Notes: generated from the letters alone by a model not told the origin. 64,000 nt of DNA from Kribbella sp. NBC_01245 (GCF_036226525.1 NZ_CP108487.1:744001-808000), one strand, 5' to 3'; positions 27,080 through 36,862 are shown, counted from the stretch's first letter. A program made the numbers and translations.

Positions 27080-30001
27080 CTACGAGGTGGCGGGGACGCG
27101 CACCTGGATTGGACGGGTGAGCGCGGAGGTGTTGTCGGCTGTCCTGACCACCTTCAGCTGGAGCGTGACGACGGTTGTCCGCGGCGGCTGGGTGACGGCA
27201 CCGCTTGGGGCGATGACGTCGGGACGATCCGTTGACGCGATGGTCAAGCGGAACTGCCGAGCCAACCGGGGGAGTCGCAGCTGCGCAGCCTTCTCGTCCA
27301 CCGGTGCGAGCGCGGTGATGGAGTCGGCTACGATCTCCGCCGTAACGTCGGCCGTGCCGTTGCGGTGCACCAGCTCCAGAGTCAGGTTGGCGTCGCGCAT
27401 CGCATCGGTCATCTCGGCGTAGGGCTGGTCCTGCTGGTTGAGGAGGCCGAAGTTGTAGCTCTCGCCGTCTCCCGGCCGGCCGGTGACCGCCTGGTCGTAG
27501 TAGACGAACCAGCCCGAGCCGACGAACACCGGGCTGGCTGCCTGCGCCTCGACGAACGCCCGGAACTTGGCGCCTCGCTCTGCGATGGAGCCCGCACGCG
27601 CCGCCGCGTTGATCGCCCGCAGTCCGCGGTCACTCGTGTTGAACGAGTACTCGAGGTTGAGCACTGGCTTGTCGTACTGCTCGTAGGCGGTCAGATAGCT
27701 CGCGTCGTCGGTGTAGACGTCGAGGGAGATGGCGTCCAGGTGGTCGCGGCCTCCGACGATCCACTCAGGTGCCGACCGCCAGTTCGGCACGAGCGCGGAG
27801 CCCAGGAACAGGTGGTTCGGGTCCTGCTTCTTGATCGCTCGCTGGATCGTGGAGTAGTAGGCCTTGGAAGCCTTGGTGATGAAGTTCCTGATGTCGTTGT
27901 CCGGCACTTTCGCGATCTCGATCGCGATCTCGGCGAGTGCCTCGAACGAGTCGGCGTTGGTGCCGAGGATGTCATTGACCCGGGTCAGGTCGCCGTCGTA
28001 GTTGTCGGACAAGTACGACACGAACGCGCGCTTGGCCGGCAGGCCGCTGTCGCGACGCAACACCTCCGCGACCACCTCGCGGTCCCAGCCGCGCTCGTTG
28101 TCGAAGAAGTATCCGATCAGCCACGGGTCGTTCTGGTGAGCCTTGAGGTCGAAGTGGCGGTCGAGTTTCGCAGCGAATTCCTGGTCGAACGGGTCGATGC
28201 CCCACAACACCCGGATCACGTCGGCCGGCGGTGTCAGCTGGTCGATGTGCGGCATCACGATCTGTGGGTCGCGTGCCCACTTGCTCTGGGCGTTGAAGCT
28301 CCAGTCCAGCATTCGTCGGTAGGTCATGTCGCGCCATGTGTCCTGGTAGTCCGCGCCGTACTTGCGCATCAGGTTGGCCTTGACGAAACTCACTGCGTGG
28401 CCGCGGTCGGTTACTGCGTACGCACCGGGGTAGAGGTCTTTGTCGGGCAGCGCGTCGAAGACGTCTCGCCGGCTGCCGTCCGCGTTCTGGTAGAGCGTGC
28501 CGTAGCCCCATTCCTGGTCGGACATCGAGTCGACACCCTTGAGGAAGAACGGATGTCCGTCCGGGGTCACGAACCACCAGCGGCCGTCGATCTTCTGTAA
28601 CCGGAAGAAGCCGGTACCTCCTTGCTTGCCCAGAGCCTTCAGCCCGCCGTACCGGTCGTAGCGGGCGGTGTCCGGCGCGACGTCGGCGAGCCGGTCGGCC
28701 TCCAGCCGGGCGTCTTCCCGCAGCTGGGCGTCTGAGGTCACCTTGCCTGGCCAGTCCTGGTACAGGTACTGGCCGTACTCGTCGACGAGCCTGGTGTAGC
28801 GGGCAAGTTCCTGCCGCATGCCGTCGGTCGTTGCCGGTGGCGCCGGGTCCGTCCCGACCGGACCGCTGCCGATGGCGAACTCCACTTCGGACAACGGAAT
28901 GTGGAGGTACTGGTTGTTGCGGGTCAGCTCGATGCGTACGAACCTGGCCGTCTTGTTCGCCATCGGGAGGTCCAGCCGATAGTCGAGCTCGGTACGGGCG
29001 CGGACGGCTCGGCCGGCGACGCGATACGTGGTACTGGACTCGGGCCGGTAGGTCACCACGATCTCGTCGAACGCCCAGAACTGGTTCGGCGCCTTGCTGA
29101 AGATCGTGATCCGATCGAGGGGCTGGTCCCGCAACAGGTCGAAGACGACGGCGACGTTCTTCGGCGCGGTGGCGTGCCCGCGCCAACCGGCCCCGTCGCC
29201 GAGGCGTCGGTCGAACAGCGCGCCGTACTGGAAGCCGATCAGCCCACCGGCCTTGTCGGGTACGCCGTCATCAGGGGAGACCCCGGCGTAATAGTTGCCG
29301 ACATCAACCATGCCGTCGCGGGGGATCTGCTTGACGGGCCTGGTGGTCTGGGCGACCAGCTCTGTCGCGGACAGGGGCGGCGCGGGATCGATCCCGGCGT
29401 CGCCGGTTCCCTGGATCAGTGAGATCTCATTGAGCGGCAAGTGCTGGTACTCGTGCAGTCTGGTGATCGTCACGATGACGAACCGGGCGCGGCGGTTGCC
29501 GAGCTCGACGGTGACGGAATGGTTCAGCTGCGATCCCTGGGGGAGTGGGACAGCGGTTCCGTACCAGCTCTGCGTGTGGACTGCGGTGAAGTCCGGCTCG
29601 GCCTCAGGACGCGTCCGGACGGAGAACGACGCGATGCCGTAGTAGCGGTTGGGGGCGTTGCTCACCAGCGTCAGCCGAGCCAGCGGGTAGTCACGGTGAA
29701 GGTCGAGAACCACGGACACCTGCTTGTACCGAAGCTGCCCGTCCCCGATCCACTGGGCGCTAGCGGTCGTCGAGCCGTCGGTGAGCGCTCCCTCGGAGAG
29801 GCCGACAAGGCCGGTGGCGCCTCGGTCGGGACTCGCGCCGGCGGTCGGGGCCTGATCGTAGACGTAGCTGCCGGTCCTGATCGGCGTTCCCGTCTCGGCC
29901 CTGACCTCGGCGGGGGCAGCGAGGTGGACACTGAGAATCAACAACAGCGCGGCGACGAGTGCGCGCAGAAGGTACGTCCGTGCCGACCTCATCTGGTTCA
30001 T
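27080..30001 (-). CDS. Secreted GH50-like hydrolase with two discoidin-like repeats
   Basis: A 973-residue protein. A signal peptide (LLRALVAALLLILSVHLAAP) is followed by two related beta-sandwich repeats of about 170 residues (LRYKQVSVVLDLHRDYPLAR with APNRYYGIASF, and APKNVAVVFDLLRDQPLDRI with APNQFWAFDEI). These look like F5/8-type C carbohydrate-binding domains. The catalytic part then reads DEYGQYLYQDWPGKVTSDAQ, DRYGGLKALGKQGGTGFFRL, GYFFDNERGWDRE (acid/base) and KPVLNLEYSF (nucleophile). A short beta-rich tail ends the chain. Start ATG 30001 overlaps the permease stop (ATGA). An internal ATG at 29992 is also possible. It arose with the gene at 25459 by duplication. Confidence 0.75.
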   Translation of the reverse strand: MNQMRSARTYLLRALVAALLLILSVHLAAPAEVRAETGTPIRTGSYVYDQAPTAGASPDRGATGLVGLSEGALTDGSTTASAQWIGDGQLRYKQVSVVLDLHRDYPLARLTLVSNAPNRYYGIASFSVRTRPEAEPDFTAVHTQSWYGTAVPLPQGSQLNHSVTVELGNRRARFVIVTITRLHEYQHLPLNEISLIQGTGDAGIDPAPPLSATELVAQTTRPVKQIPRDGMVDVGNYYAGVSPDDGVPDKAGGLIGFQYGALFDRRLGDGAGWRGHATAPKNVAVVFDLLRDQPLDRITIFSKAPNQFWAFDEIVVTYRPESSTTYRVAGRAVRARTELDYRLDLPMANKTARFVRIELTRNNQYLHIPLSEVEFAIGSGPVGTDPAPPATTDGMRQELARYTRLVDEYGQYLYQDWPGKVTSDAQLREDARLEADRLADVAPDTARYDRYGGLKALGKQGGTGFFRLQKIDGRWWFVTPDGHPFFLKGVDSMSDQEWGYGTLYQNADGSRRDVFDALPDKDLYPGAYAVTDRGHAVSFVKANLMRKYGADYQDTWRDMTYRRMLDWSFNAQSKWARDPQIVMPHIDQLTPPADVIRVLWGIDPFDQEFAAKLDRHFDLKAHQNDPWLIGYFFDNERGWDREVVAEVLRRDSGLPAKRAFVSYLSDNYDGDLTRVNDILGTNADSFEALAEIAIEIAKVPDNDIRNFITKASKAYYSTIQRAIKKQDPNHLFLGSALVPNWRSAPEWIVGGRDHLDAISLDVYTDDASYLTAYEQYDKPVLNLEYSFNTSDRGLRAINAAARAGSIAERGAKFRAFVEAQAASPVFVGSGWFVYYDQAVTGRPGDGESYNFGLLNQQDQPYAEMTDAMRDANLTLELVHRNGTADVTAEIVADSITALAPVDEKAAQLRLPRLARQFRLTIASTDRPDVIAPSGAVTQPPRTTVVTLQLKVVRTADNTSALTRPIQVRVPATS

Positions 30002-30882
30002 CCCTTCAGTCCGGTGAAACCGATGCCGCGAACGATGTGGCGCTGGAACACGAAGAAGAGGACCAGCGGGGGAATGGTCGCGATGAGCATCCCCGCGATG
30101 ACCTGGTTCTGCTCCGCGCTCTCGGCCAGCCGTGGCAGTGCGACGGCGAGTGGCTGTTGTTCGGTGTCGGAGATGGCGATCATGGGCCACAGGAACTCCT
30201 TCCAGGCACCCATCACCGCCAGCAAGGAGACGACGGCGACGATCGGGCCGGACATCGGCATCACGATCTGCCAGAACAGCCGCCACGTTCCGGCTCCGTC
30301 GACCATCGCGGCCTCGTACAGCTCCCTGGGCAATGCGTCGAAGAACTGCTTCATGATCAAGACGTTGAAGGCCTGTGCTCCGGCCGGAAGCCATACCGCC
30401 CAGGGTGTATTGGCGATCGAGCCACCCGTGACCGGCAGATCGAGAATGGTCAGGTAGAGCGCCACCAGCGAAGTGGTGCCTGGAATGAAGAGCGTGGCGA
30501 GCACCGCGGCGTAGACGAGTCGTCCGTACCTCGGGCGCAGCACCGACAGTGCGAAAGCGCCGGTGGTCGCCACCAGGAGCTGGACGAACCATGATCCGCC
30601 AACGAGCACCACGGTGTTCAGCAGGTAACGCCCGACCCTCAGCTCCCGCCACGCGAGTAGCAGGTTCTCCCATTGCGGCTCCGATGGCCAGAGCCGCAGC
30701 GGTTCCTGGAGCAGCTCCAGAGACGGCGAGATCGCGCCTTTGGCCACCCACAGGATCGGTCCGGCTCCGGCGATCGCGACCGCCAGTAGCAGCACGGCGG
30801 TGGCTACCCGGATGGACCAACGCACCGTCGGCCGATGCCGGTCTGCGGCCGAGAGAACGCCGCGGGCGGGTTCGGTGCTCAT
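29998..30882 (-). CDS. Carbohydrate ABC transporter permease (MalG-type)
   Basis: A 294-residue membrane protein with six helices. The EAA loop, ELYEAAMVDGAGTWRLFWQI, contacts the ATPase. The ending RHIVRGIGFTGLKG is typical of CUT1 family inner subunits. Its start and stop both overlap neighbours by 4 bp (ATGA). It partners the permease at 30879 and the binding protein at 31832. No ATPase gene is present, so a shared MsiK-type protein is expected to energise it. Confidence 0.92.
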   Translation of the reverse strand: MSTEPARGVLSAADRHRPTVRWSIRVATAVLLLAVAIAGAGPILWVAKGAISPSLELLQEPLRLWPSEPQWENLLLAWRELRVGRYLLNTVVLVGGSWFVQLLVATTGAFALSVLRPRYGRLVYAAVLATLFIPGTTSLVALYLTILDLPVTGGSIANTPWAVWLPAGAQAFNVLIMKQFFDALPRELYEAAMVDGAGTWRLFWQIVMPMSGPIVAVVSLLAVMGAWKEFLWPMIAISDTEQQPLAVALPRLAESAEQNQVIAGMLIATIPPLVLFFVFQRHIVRGIGFTGLKG

Positions 30883-31835
30883 GTGGTGCTCCATTTCCGG
30901 GTCAGGCGCAGATAGACCGCGGACAGCGTCGCGAGGACGATGGCCAGCATCACGCTCAACGCGGCTGCCATGCCGTAGTCGCCGTTGAGGAACGCGTACC
31001 GGTAGATCAGCAACAGGATGGTCACGGTCGAGTCCTCGGGACCGCCGTCGGTGAGGATGAACGGCTCGGTGAAGATCTGGAAGGTCCCGATGATCTGCAG
31101 CAGCAGCATGATCAGCAGTACGCCCCGCAGGTGCGGCAAGGTCACGTGCCACAAGCGACGCCAGATCGAAGCTCCATCGATCTCGGCGGCCTCGTACAGT
31201 TCCGACGGCACGCCGGACAACGCCGCCAGATAGATCAACACGGTGCTGCCGGCATGAGCCCAGGTCGTCGCGAGCACCAGGCTGGGCATGGCGGTCGCGG
31301 TCGACTGCAGCCACGAACTCGAGCCGAGACCGACCGCGCCGAGGACCTGGTTGAACAGACCGAAGTCCGGATCGTAAAACCACTTCCACAGCAGCAGGGC
31401 GACTACCGGAGGGACGAGGACCGGAAGGTACACCAGGACGCGGAACACGCCCCCCAACCGACGCAGTTCCGACACGAAGAGCGCCAGCAGGACCGGAACA
31501 GGGAAGCCGAAGATCAGCGCGAGGACGACGAACCATGCCGTGTTCCGCAAGGTGGTCCACAGCAGGGGGTCCGCGAACAAGTACCGGAAGTTGTCGACTC
31601 CGACCCACGTCGGCGGATCCACCAGGTTGGTCTGCTGCAGACTCAGCATCACGCTCTGGCCGATCGGCCACCACCCGAAGTATCCGAAGACCAGCAACAG
31701 CGGCAGCAAGGTGATCAGCCCGCCGAGACCGAAGCCCCGGCGGAACCGTCGTCGCGGCGGCGGCGGGTGGTACGCCGACCGGGTCGCCGCGCCGGCGGCC
31801 CGTGTCGGCGCTTGCCGCTGCTGCAGTTCGGTCAC
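30879..31835 (-). CDS. Carbohydrate ABC transporter permease (MalF-type)
   Basis: A 318-residue membrane protein with six helices after a basic, proline-rich N-tail (YHPPPPRRRFRRGFGLGG). The EAA loop reads ELYEAAEIDGASIWRRLWHV. The GTG start at 31835 overlaps the TGA of the binding-protein gene. It forms the channel together with the MalG-type permease. Confidence 0.9.
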   Translation of the reverse strand: MTELQQRQAPTRAAGAATRSAYHPPPPRRRFRRGFGLGGLITLLPLLLVFGYFGWWPIGQSVMLSLQQTNLVDPPTWVGVDNFRYLFADPLLWTTLRNTAWFVVLALIFGFPVPVLLALFVSELRRLGGVFRVLVYLPVLVPPVVALLLWKWFYDPDFGLFNQVLGAVGLGSSSWLQSTATAMPSLVLATTWAHAGSTVLIYLAALSGVPSELYEAAEIDGASIWRRLWHVTLPHLRGVLLIMLLLQIIGTFQIFTEPFILTDGGPEDSTVTILLLIYRYAFLNGDYGMAAALSVMLAIVLATLSAVYLRLTRKWSTT

Positions 31836-33196
31836 CGCTGGGCCCGTTCGAGGATCGGGGCCACCTTCTCCTCGGCGTTGCGCAACTCGGTCGCCGGATC
31901 GGCGTCCTTGCGGGTGAGCACCGCCTGGACCGCGACGTCGAGAGCGGCGTAGACGTCCTGCCCGGCGACCGGCGGCTCGGGGACGTAGTCCTGGGTCGCC
32001 ACGCCGGCGGCGTACGACTTGAAGCTGTTCAGTGGAACGTTCGCATGCCGGCGTTCGATCTCCAGTACGGGATCGACGACCTGGGGCTGGTAGAACGGCA
32101 CGGCCGGTATACCGACGGGGATGTCGTCCGCCGCGTTGGCTTTCGCGCGCTCCTCGGCGGCCGTAGTGTCGTACTTCGGCCGCAGGTAGCGGAAGTCGAT
32201 CCACTTCACCGCGGCGGCGCGCTCGGCGGTGCCGGCCTTGGGACTGACCACGGCCATCTTGCCGCCGAGCAGGGTCGCGGCGGTGCCACCCGAGGGGAGC
32301 GCGGTGACGCCGAACATCGCCGGATCGCCGTTGTACTTGGTGATGTGGTCGCCGTACGTGCTCGGTGTTGCGATCGTCATGCCGATCCGGCCGGCCGAGA
32401 AGTCCTTCAGTACGTCGGCACCGTTGCGCAGGTGCTGGCGGCCGATCGAGTCGTCTTCCCACCGCATCGCCTTCAGCCATTCGAGCACCTCCAGCGCAGG
32501 CCCGTCATTGAAGGCCGGTACCTGCTTGCCGTCGACTTCTTTCTCGGCCCGGCCGCCGTGGGTATAAGTCATCGCGGTGAGCGTCCACCCACCGGTGTTG
32601 TTGGTGGTGGGCTGCGCGTAGCCCGGTATCCCGGTCTTCTCGAAGATCGTCTTCGCGGCCAGGCGGACCTCGTCCCACGTCTTCGGCGGCTTGTCCGGGT
32701 CCAGTCCCGCCTTCGTGAAGAGCTGCCGGTTGTAAGTCAGGCCCAACGCCCACTCACTGGTCGGTAGGCCGTAGATGCGGCCGTCCGGGCCTGTCCCCGG
32801 TTTCAGAGCGCGACTCTCGAACTTGTCGGCGTGCGGCAGCGCCCTGGTCTCGTCGGTGATGTCGGCAATCTGACGCCGCTTGATCAGTCCGGGGGGTTCG
32901 GTCAGCGGCACGATGAACACCGTCTCGAGCTGACCACCGGCCAGCCGGGCGGCAAACGTCTTGGCTTCCCACTGTGAGTCGGTGGCGTTGATCTTGATCT
33001 TCGGGTTGTCGCGCTCGAATGCGGCCACCTGGTCCAGGAACTGCTGGCGCGACTTGGCCTGCGTTGTCGGCGGCAGATCCGCCACCGTGATGGTCACTTG
33101 GTCATCGGCAGGTTCCGACGCCGAGCATGCTGCCAGGGCGGGTACCAGTGCGCCCGCGACACCGCAGGCGGCAATTCTCACCCATCGCGCTCTCAT
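31832..33196 (-). CDS. Sugar-binding lipoprotein of ABC importer (CUT1)
   Basis: A 454-residue extracellular solute-binding protein. ALVPALAACSAS is a lipobox, so the mature protein is anchored at Cys (about residue 24). Family-1 solute-binding features follow: FLDQVAAFERDNPKIKINAT, GLPTSEWALGLTYNRQLFTK, YAQPTTNNTGGWTLTAMTYT and AAVKWIDFRYL. It delivers oligosaccharides released by the secreted glycosidases encoded downstream. I chose ATG at 33196 because the signal peptide begins there. It is the first gene of the six-gene leftward operon. Confidence 0.9.
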   Translation of the reverse strand: MRARWVRIAACGVAGALVPALAACSASEPADDQVTITVADLPPTTQAKSRQQFLDQVAAFERDNPKIKINATDSQWEAKTFAARLAGGQLETVFIVPLTEPPGLIKRRQIADITDETRALPHADKFESRALKPGTGPDGRIYGLPTSEWALGLTYNRQLFTKAGLDPDKPPKTWDEVRLAAKTIFEKTGIPGYAQPTTNNTGGWTLTAMTYTHGGRAEKEVDGKQVPAFNDGPALEVLEWLKAMRWEDDSIGRQHLRNGADVLKDFSAGRIGMTIATPSTYGDHITKYNGDPAMFGVTALPSGGTAATLLGGKMAVVSPKAGTAERAAAVKWIDFRYLRPKYDTTAAEERAKANAADDIPVGIPAVPFYQPQVVDPVLEIERRHANVPLNSFKSYAAGVATQDYVPEPPVAGQDVYAALDVAVQAVLTRKDADPATELRNAEEKVAPILERAQR

Positions 33197-33489
33197 TCGC
33201 TGGACTCCATTCAGAAGTGTGGACAACTCGGGTTGGCGTGGCCGGCCAAGGCCGCCTGGCCGTTGTGGCCGGAATCGAAGTCGGCGCCCGGACAAGGTCA
33301 CGGAACAACGTGAAAGTGGGCAGCGCTTGGCGTGGAATTCGCGGCCGATGCGGCGACGATCATCGGTATCCAGGATCGGGCGCTATTCCGTGCGGGTGGC
33401 TCTTCCGAAATGTCCCGGAATGAGCCAGTTACCGTCTGCGACGTTGCCGACGGCTGCAATGTTTCTCGTTTTCGAACCATCGTGGATTG

Positions 33490-33510
33490 TTTGGTAAACC
33501 GGTTGAACTG
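33490..33510. promoter_or_regulatory. Putative LacI-type operator
   Basis: In the 549-bp gap between the leftward operon and the LacI gene, TTTGGTAAACCGGTTGAACT contains the palindromic core AAACCGGTTG with a central CG. This is the usual LacI/GalR operator style. The rest of the gap (33197-33745) holds no gene that I can support. Confidence 0.4.
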
Positions 33511-33745
33511 GAAGCTAGCATCGGTGCCGACTCGGGTCAACACCTGCTGCGGGTAGAAGTGTGATGCCGTTACCTGCCTAGGTTTCTGCGGTGACTCCGG
33601 CGACTTGCGAGTTCTCATAGTCGGCCGCGCTCGGAAACCGGTATACTTCCAAGCGGACCGGCCAGGTCCACGAGAACCGACGGGAGACACCTCCGATGGT
33701 GGTGCTGAGATGCTCGACGAGCCGCAGGCCGGCCAGGTGCTTCGG

Positions 33746-34774
33746 ATGACCGAAGAGCGAGACGCGCGGAGGCGTCCGACGATCTCGGATGTGGCTGCCC
33801 TGGCCGGTGTGTCCAAGGGGGCGGTGTCCAAGACCTTCAACGGTGGCAAGGGCATCAGCCCGGACACGATGGCGAGGATCCGCGCTGCCGCTGCCGAGCT
33901 GAGCTGGATGCCGAGCACCGCGGCCCGCGCCGTCAGCGGCGGCCCGGCGCGCGCTGTCGGCCTGGTGATGCGCCGGCCCGCGGAGCTGCTCGAGCTCGAC
34001 CCGTTCTTTCCCGCGCTGCTGTCCGGGATCGAGAGCGTGCTGTCGGAGGCGAACTACGCGGCAGTGCTGCGATTCGTCAACGACGCGACCACCGAGCGCG
34101 AGTGCTACGCCGAGCTCATCGGCGAGCGTCGCGTCGACGGCTTCGTGCTCACCGACCTGCGTCACCGCGACCCCCGGTTCGAATGGCTCACCCAACTGGG
34201 CGCCGCTGTCGTGGTGGCCGGCTCGCCGGGCCGCGGTTGCCCGTTCCCGTCGGTTCGTACCGGTGCGGCGGGCGAGATCCGCGCTCTGGTCCGGCATCTC
34301 ATTGACAACGGCCATCGCACCATCGCGCACGTTGCCGGCCCGCCTGGCCTGCGGCATGCGCGCCGGCGGCAGCAACTCTGGGCGGAGGCGGTGCTGGATG
34401 GAGGGCTGACACCCGGGCCGGTGGTCGTCAGCGATTTCACCGCCGACGGAGGCGGGCGGGCCACTCGTGAACTGCTGGACCACTCGCCGCGACCCACCGC
34501 GATCTTCTATGCCAACGACCTGATGGCGATAGCCGGGATGTCCGTTCTCGCGGAGCGGGGTGTTCGGGTGCCCGAGGACATCGCAGTGGCCGGCTTCGAC
34601 GACATCAGCCTGGCCAATTACGTCACACCGCCGCTGACGACGGTGCACTGCGACTACCGCCGAATGGGCAAGGTGGCTACGCAGATGCTGCTCGCACAGC
34701 TCCGCAACGAGGAGGTCGTGCAGCAGTTCACCATCGGCGCCGAGCTGCGGCTGCGACGGTCCACCGGAGGCTGA
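33746..34774 (+). CDS. LacI/GalR-family transcriptional regulator
   Basis: A 342-residue repressor. The headpiece RRRPTISDVAALAGVSKGAV and SKTFNGGKGIS contains the HTH and hinge. The C-terminal sugar-binding domain is periplasmic-binding-protein-like (LVMRRPAELLELDPFFPALL, then FDDISLANYVTPPLTTV near the end). It diverges from the leftward transporter-glycosidase operon, which it most likely represses until an oligosaccharide is bound. ATG at 33746 and at 33710 are both possible, and I favour 33746 because the HTH follows at the normal distance. It is followed 66 bp later by a GH5-like gene on the same strand. Confidence 0.88.
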   Translation: MTEERDARRRPTISDVAALAGVSKGAVSKTFNGGKGISPDTMARIRAAAAELSWMPSTAARAVSGGPARAVGLVMRRPAELLELDPFFPALLSGIESVLSEANYAAVLRFVNDATTERECYAELIGERRVDGFVLTDLRHRDPRFEWLTQLGAAVVVAGSPGRGCPFPSVRTGAAGEIRALVRHLIDNGHRTIAHVAGPPGLRHARRRQQLWAEAVLDGGLTPGPVVVSDFTADGGGRATRELLDHSPRPTAIFYANDLMAIAGMSVLAERGVRVPEDIAVAGFDDISLANYVTPPLTTVHCDYRRMGKVATQMLLAQLRNEEVVQQFTIGAELRLRRSTGG

Positions 34775-34840
34775 CGCCGCCGCACTACGTGCAGCCGACG
34801 ACCTGTCGTCGGCCACCCAACGACGTACAGGAGATGCCAC

Positions 34841-36787
34841 ATGTCCCCTCTGCTTCCTCTCGTCCGCCCGGCGGTCCAGCTGCCGACAGGCGGACTGACC
34901 TTGCTGGGTGCCAACTTCTGGTCCCGGCAGGGCGGTCCGCTGATGTGGCGGACCTTCGACGAGTCCTTGGTTCGCGAGGAGCTCGGCGTTCTTGCGGAGC
35001 ACGGCCTCGACCTGACCCGGTCGTTCTTCTACTGGCCCGACTTCCACCCGGTGCCGGACCGGGTCGACGAGGAGCTCTGCGCCCGGTTCGGCCGGTTTCT
35101 CGACCTGCATACGGAGGCGGGTCTCGGCACCATCCCGACCTTCATCGTCGGCCACATGTCCGGTGAGAACTGGGATCCGGTGTGGCGCAACGGCCGGGAC
35201 CTCTACCGCGACGTCTGGATGGTGGATCGGCAGGCATGGTTCATCCGTGAGATGGTCCGCCGCTTCCAGCGACATGAGGCAGTGGTGGGCTGGCTGATCT
35301 CGAACGAGATGCCGCTGTACGGCGGTAGCGGCGGCGCCCCGACGAGTGGTGACACCACGGGTCCCGGCCACGAGGCGGTGACCGCATGGGCAGGCCTGAT
35401 GGTGCAGGCGGTCCGCGCGGCCGGTGGTGTCCAACCGGTGTCGATCGGCGACGGCGCCTGGGGGCGCGAGGTCACGGGTTCCGACAACGGTTTCCGGATC
35501 CGCGACCTGTCCCCGCTCGTGGACTGGCTGGGGCCGCACAACTACCACATGACCGACGACGCCATCCGGCAGCACTTCGTCCCGGCGATGCACGCGGAGC
35601 TGCTGGCCCGGTTCGGCCGGCCGGTCGTGATGGAGGAGTTCGGCCTCAGCAGCGACTTCGTTTCCGACGAAGGCGCAGCGGACTACTACAGGCAGGTCTT
35701 GCACACGACGCTGCTCGCTGGTGCGACCGGCTGGATCGCGTGGAACAACACCGACTTCGACCTGCCGGATCAAGATCCGTACCGGCACCACCCGTTCGAG
35801 ATGCACTTCGGCATCACCACGTCCGAAGGGCGACCGAAGCCCCAGCTGCTCGAGCTGCAACGATTCCGGGAACTGCTCGACAAGCTTGACCTGCCGAGCT
35901 GCCGCCGGGCGCCGACCAACACCGGGATCGTGGTGAGCAGCTACCTCGAGGCCGACCACCCTTTTGTCACCGAGGCCGACGCGGCCGCCGTGCGAGACTC
36001 GCTGCTGCAGAGCTACATCAGCGCCCGGCTGGCTGACCTCGCCCCCGCGATACTGCACGAGCTGGACGGCGTACCAGCGGCAAAGCTCCTCCTGGTGCCG
36101 TCCGTCAAGGCACTGACCGCGCCCGCCTGGAGAGCACTCGCCGAGGCTGCCGAGGCGGGCTCCACAGTGCTGATCACGTACTCGAGCGGTGAGACGCCAG
36201 TGCAGCGCGGGCCGTGGTGGCCTGGGCTGGACAAGCTCGCCGGTGTGCGGAAGCTGCTGCGCTACGGACTGACCGAGCCAGTGACCGACCCGGTCGTGAC
36301 GTGGCACTTCACCGAACACTTCGGAGATCTCGGACCGGGTGACAGCCTGACCTTCGCCGCCGGTGGCACGCCGGACGGCCGCTGCATGCTGCCCGTGGAG
36401 CCAGTCGACGCCCGCGTGGTCGCGCGAGACTCGCACGACCGTCCGGCACTGCTCGAACGGGTCGTCGGTGCCGGCCGAATCGTCCTCGCGACCTACCCCG
36501 TGGAGTACTTCGCCGCGCGCACCCCGCGGGTCAACCCGGACGCCACCGTCCGGCTCTATCGAGCGGCCGCCGAGCTCGCGGGCGCGCTGCCCGATGTGGT
36601 GATCGACGATCCGAACGCGTTCGCCGACATCATCGAGCACGCCGACGGCAGGCGGTTCGCCCTCGTTGTGAGTGAGTCCCCGGAGGCTCTCAAGGTCGGC
36701 CTGCGTACCCGCGGGTCCGGCGAGATCGAGCCGGTCTCGCTCGAGCCGTACGGCGTTGAGCTCGTCAGCCTCCCTGCCCGCTCGTGA
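34841..36787 (+). CDS. GH5-like (clan GH-A) glycoside hydrolase
   Basis: A 648-residue, apparently cytoplasmic enzyme. The TIM barrel shows LTLLGANFWSRQGGPLMWRT, ENWDPVWRNGRD, then VVGWLISNEMPLYGG with the acid/base Glu of the NE pair. RPVVMEEFGLSSDFV carries the nucleophile Glu. The C-terminal third (VLITYSSGETPVQRGPWWPG and following) looks like the accessory domain of GH42/GH5-like beta-galactosidases or mannosidases. AGGAG lies nine bases before the ATG. It is probably co-transcribed with the LacI gene. Substrate unknown, a beta-linked oligosaccharide imported by the neighbouring transporters. Confidence 0.75.
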   Translation: MSPLLPLVRPAVQLPTGGLTLLGANFWSRQGGPLMWRTFDESLVREELGVLAEHGLDLTRSFFYWPDFHPVPDRVDEELCARFGRFLDLHTEAGLGTIPTFIVGHMSGENWDPVWRNGRDLYRDVWMVDRQAWFIREMVRRFQRHEAVVGWLISNEMPLYGGSGGAPTSGDTTGPGHEAVTAWAGLMVQAVRAAGGVQPVSIGDGAWGREVTGSDNGFRIRDLSPLVDWLGPHNYHMTDDAIRQHFVPAMHAELLARFGRPVVMEEFGLSSDFVSDEGAADYYRQVLHTTLLAGATGWIAWNNTDFDLPDQDPYRHHPFEMHFGITTSEGRPKPQLLELQRFRELLDKLDLPSCRRAPTNTGIVVSSYLEADHPFVTEADAAAVRDSLLQSYISARLADLAPAILHELDGVPAAKLLLVPSVKALTAPAWRALAEAAEAGSTVLITYSSGETPVQRGPWWPGLDKLAGVRKLLRYGLTEPVTDPVVTWHFTEHFGDLGPGDSLTFAAGGTPDGRCMLPVEPVDARVVARDSHDRPALLERVVGAGRIVLATYPVEYFAARTPRVNPDATVRLYRAAAELAGALPDVVIDDPNAFADIIEHADGRRFALVVSESPEALKVGLRTRGSGEIEPVSLEPYGVELVSLPARS

Positions 36788-36844
36788 AAATCATTTGCGC
36801 CAGGGGTAGGCAAGCCTCGTCCCAGTGGATAATCTTTTGCGACA
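36784..36844 (+). promoter_or_regulatory. Two near-identical direct repeats, likely RpiR operators
   Basis: GTGAAAATCATTTGCGCCA (36784-36802) and GTGGATAATCTTTTGCGACA (36825-36844) are 41 bp apart, about four helical turns. The second contains GATAAT (36828-36833), a plausible -10 element, so a bound repressor would block transcription of the transporter genes. The RpiR gene at 41331 in the same operon is the likely binder. Confidence 0.6.
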
Positions 36845-36862
36845 TCTGATGGGAGGTGGAGT

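Noticed and set aside
34172..34190. GGTTCGAAT, a T-loop-like string suggesting a tRNA
   Set aside because: It lies inside the LacI coding frame, and no acceptor or anticodon stem can be built around it.
33578..36640. 1020-codon open frame on the minus strand
   Set aside because: It is antisense to the LacI regulator and GH5-like genes, both with clear motifs. The translation is low-complexity and without domains. Long antisense frames are expected at this GC content.
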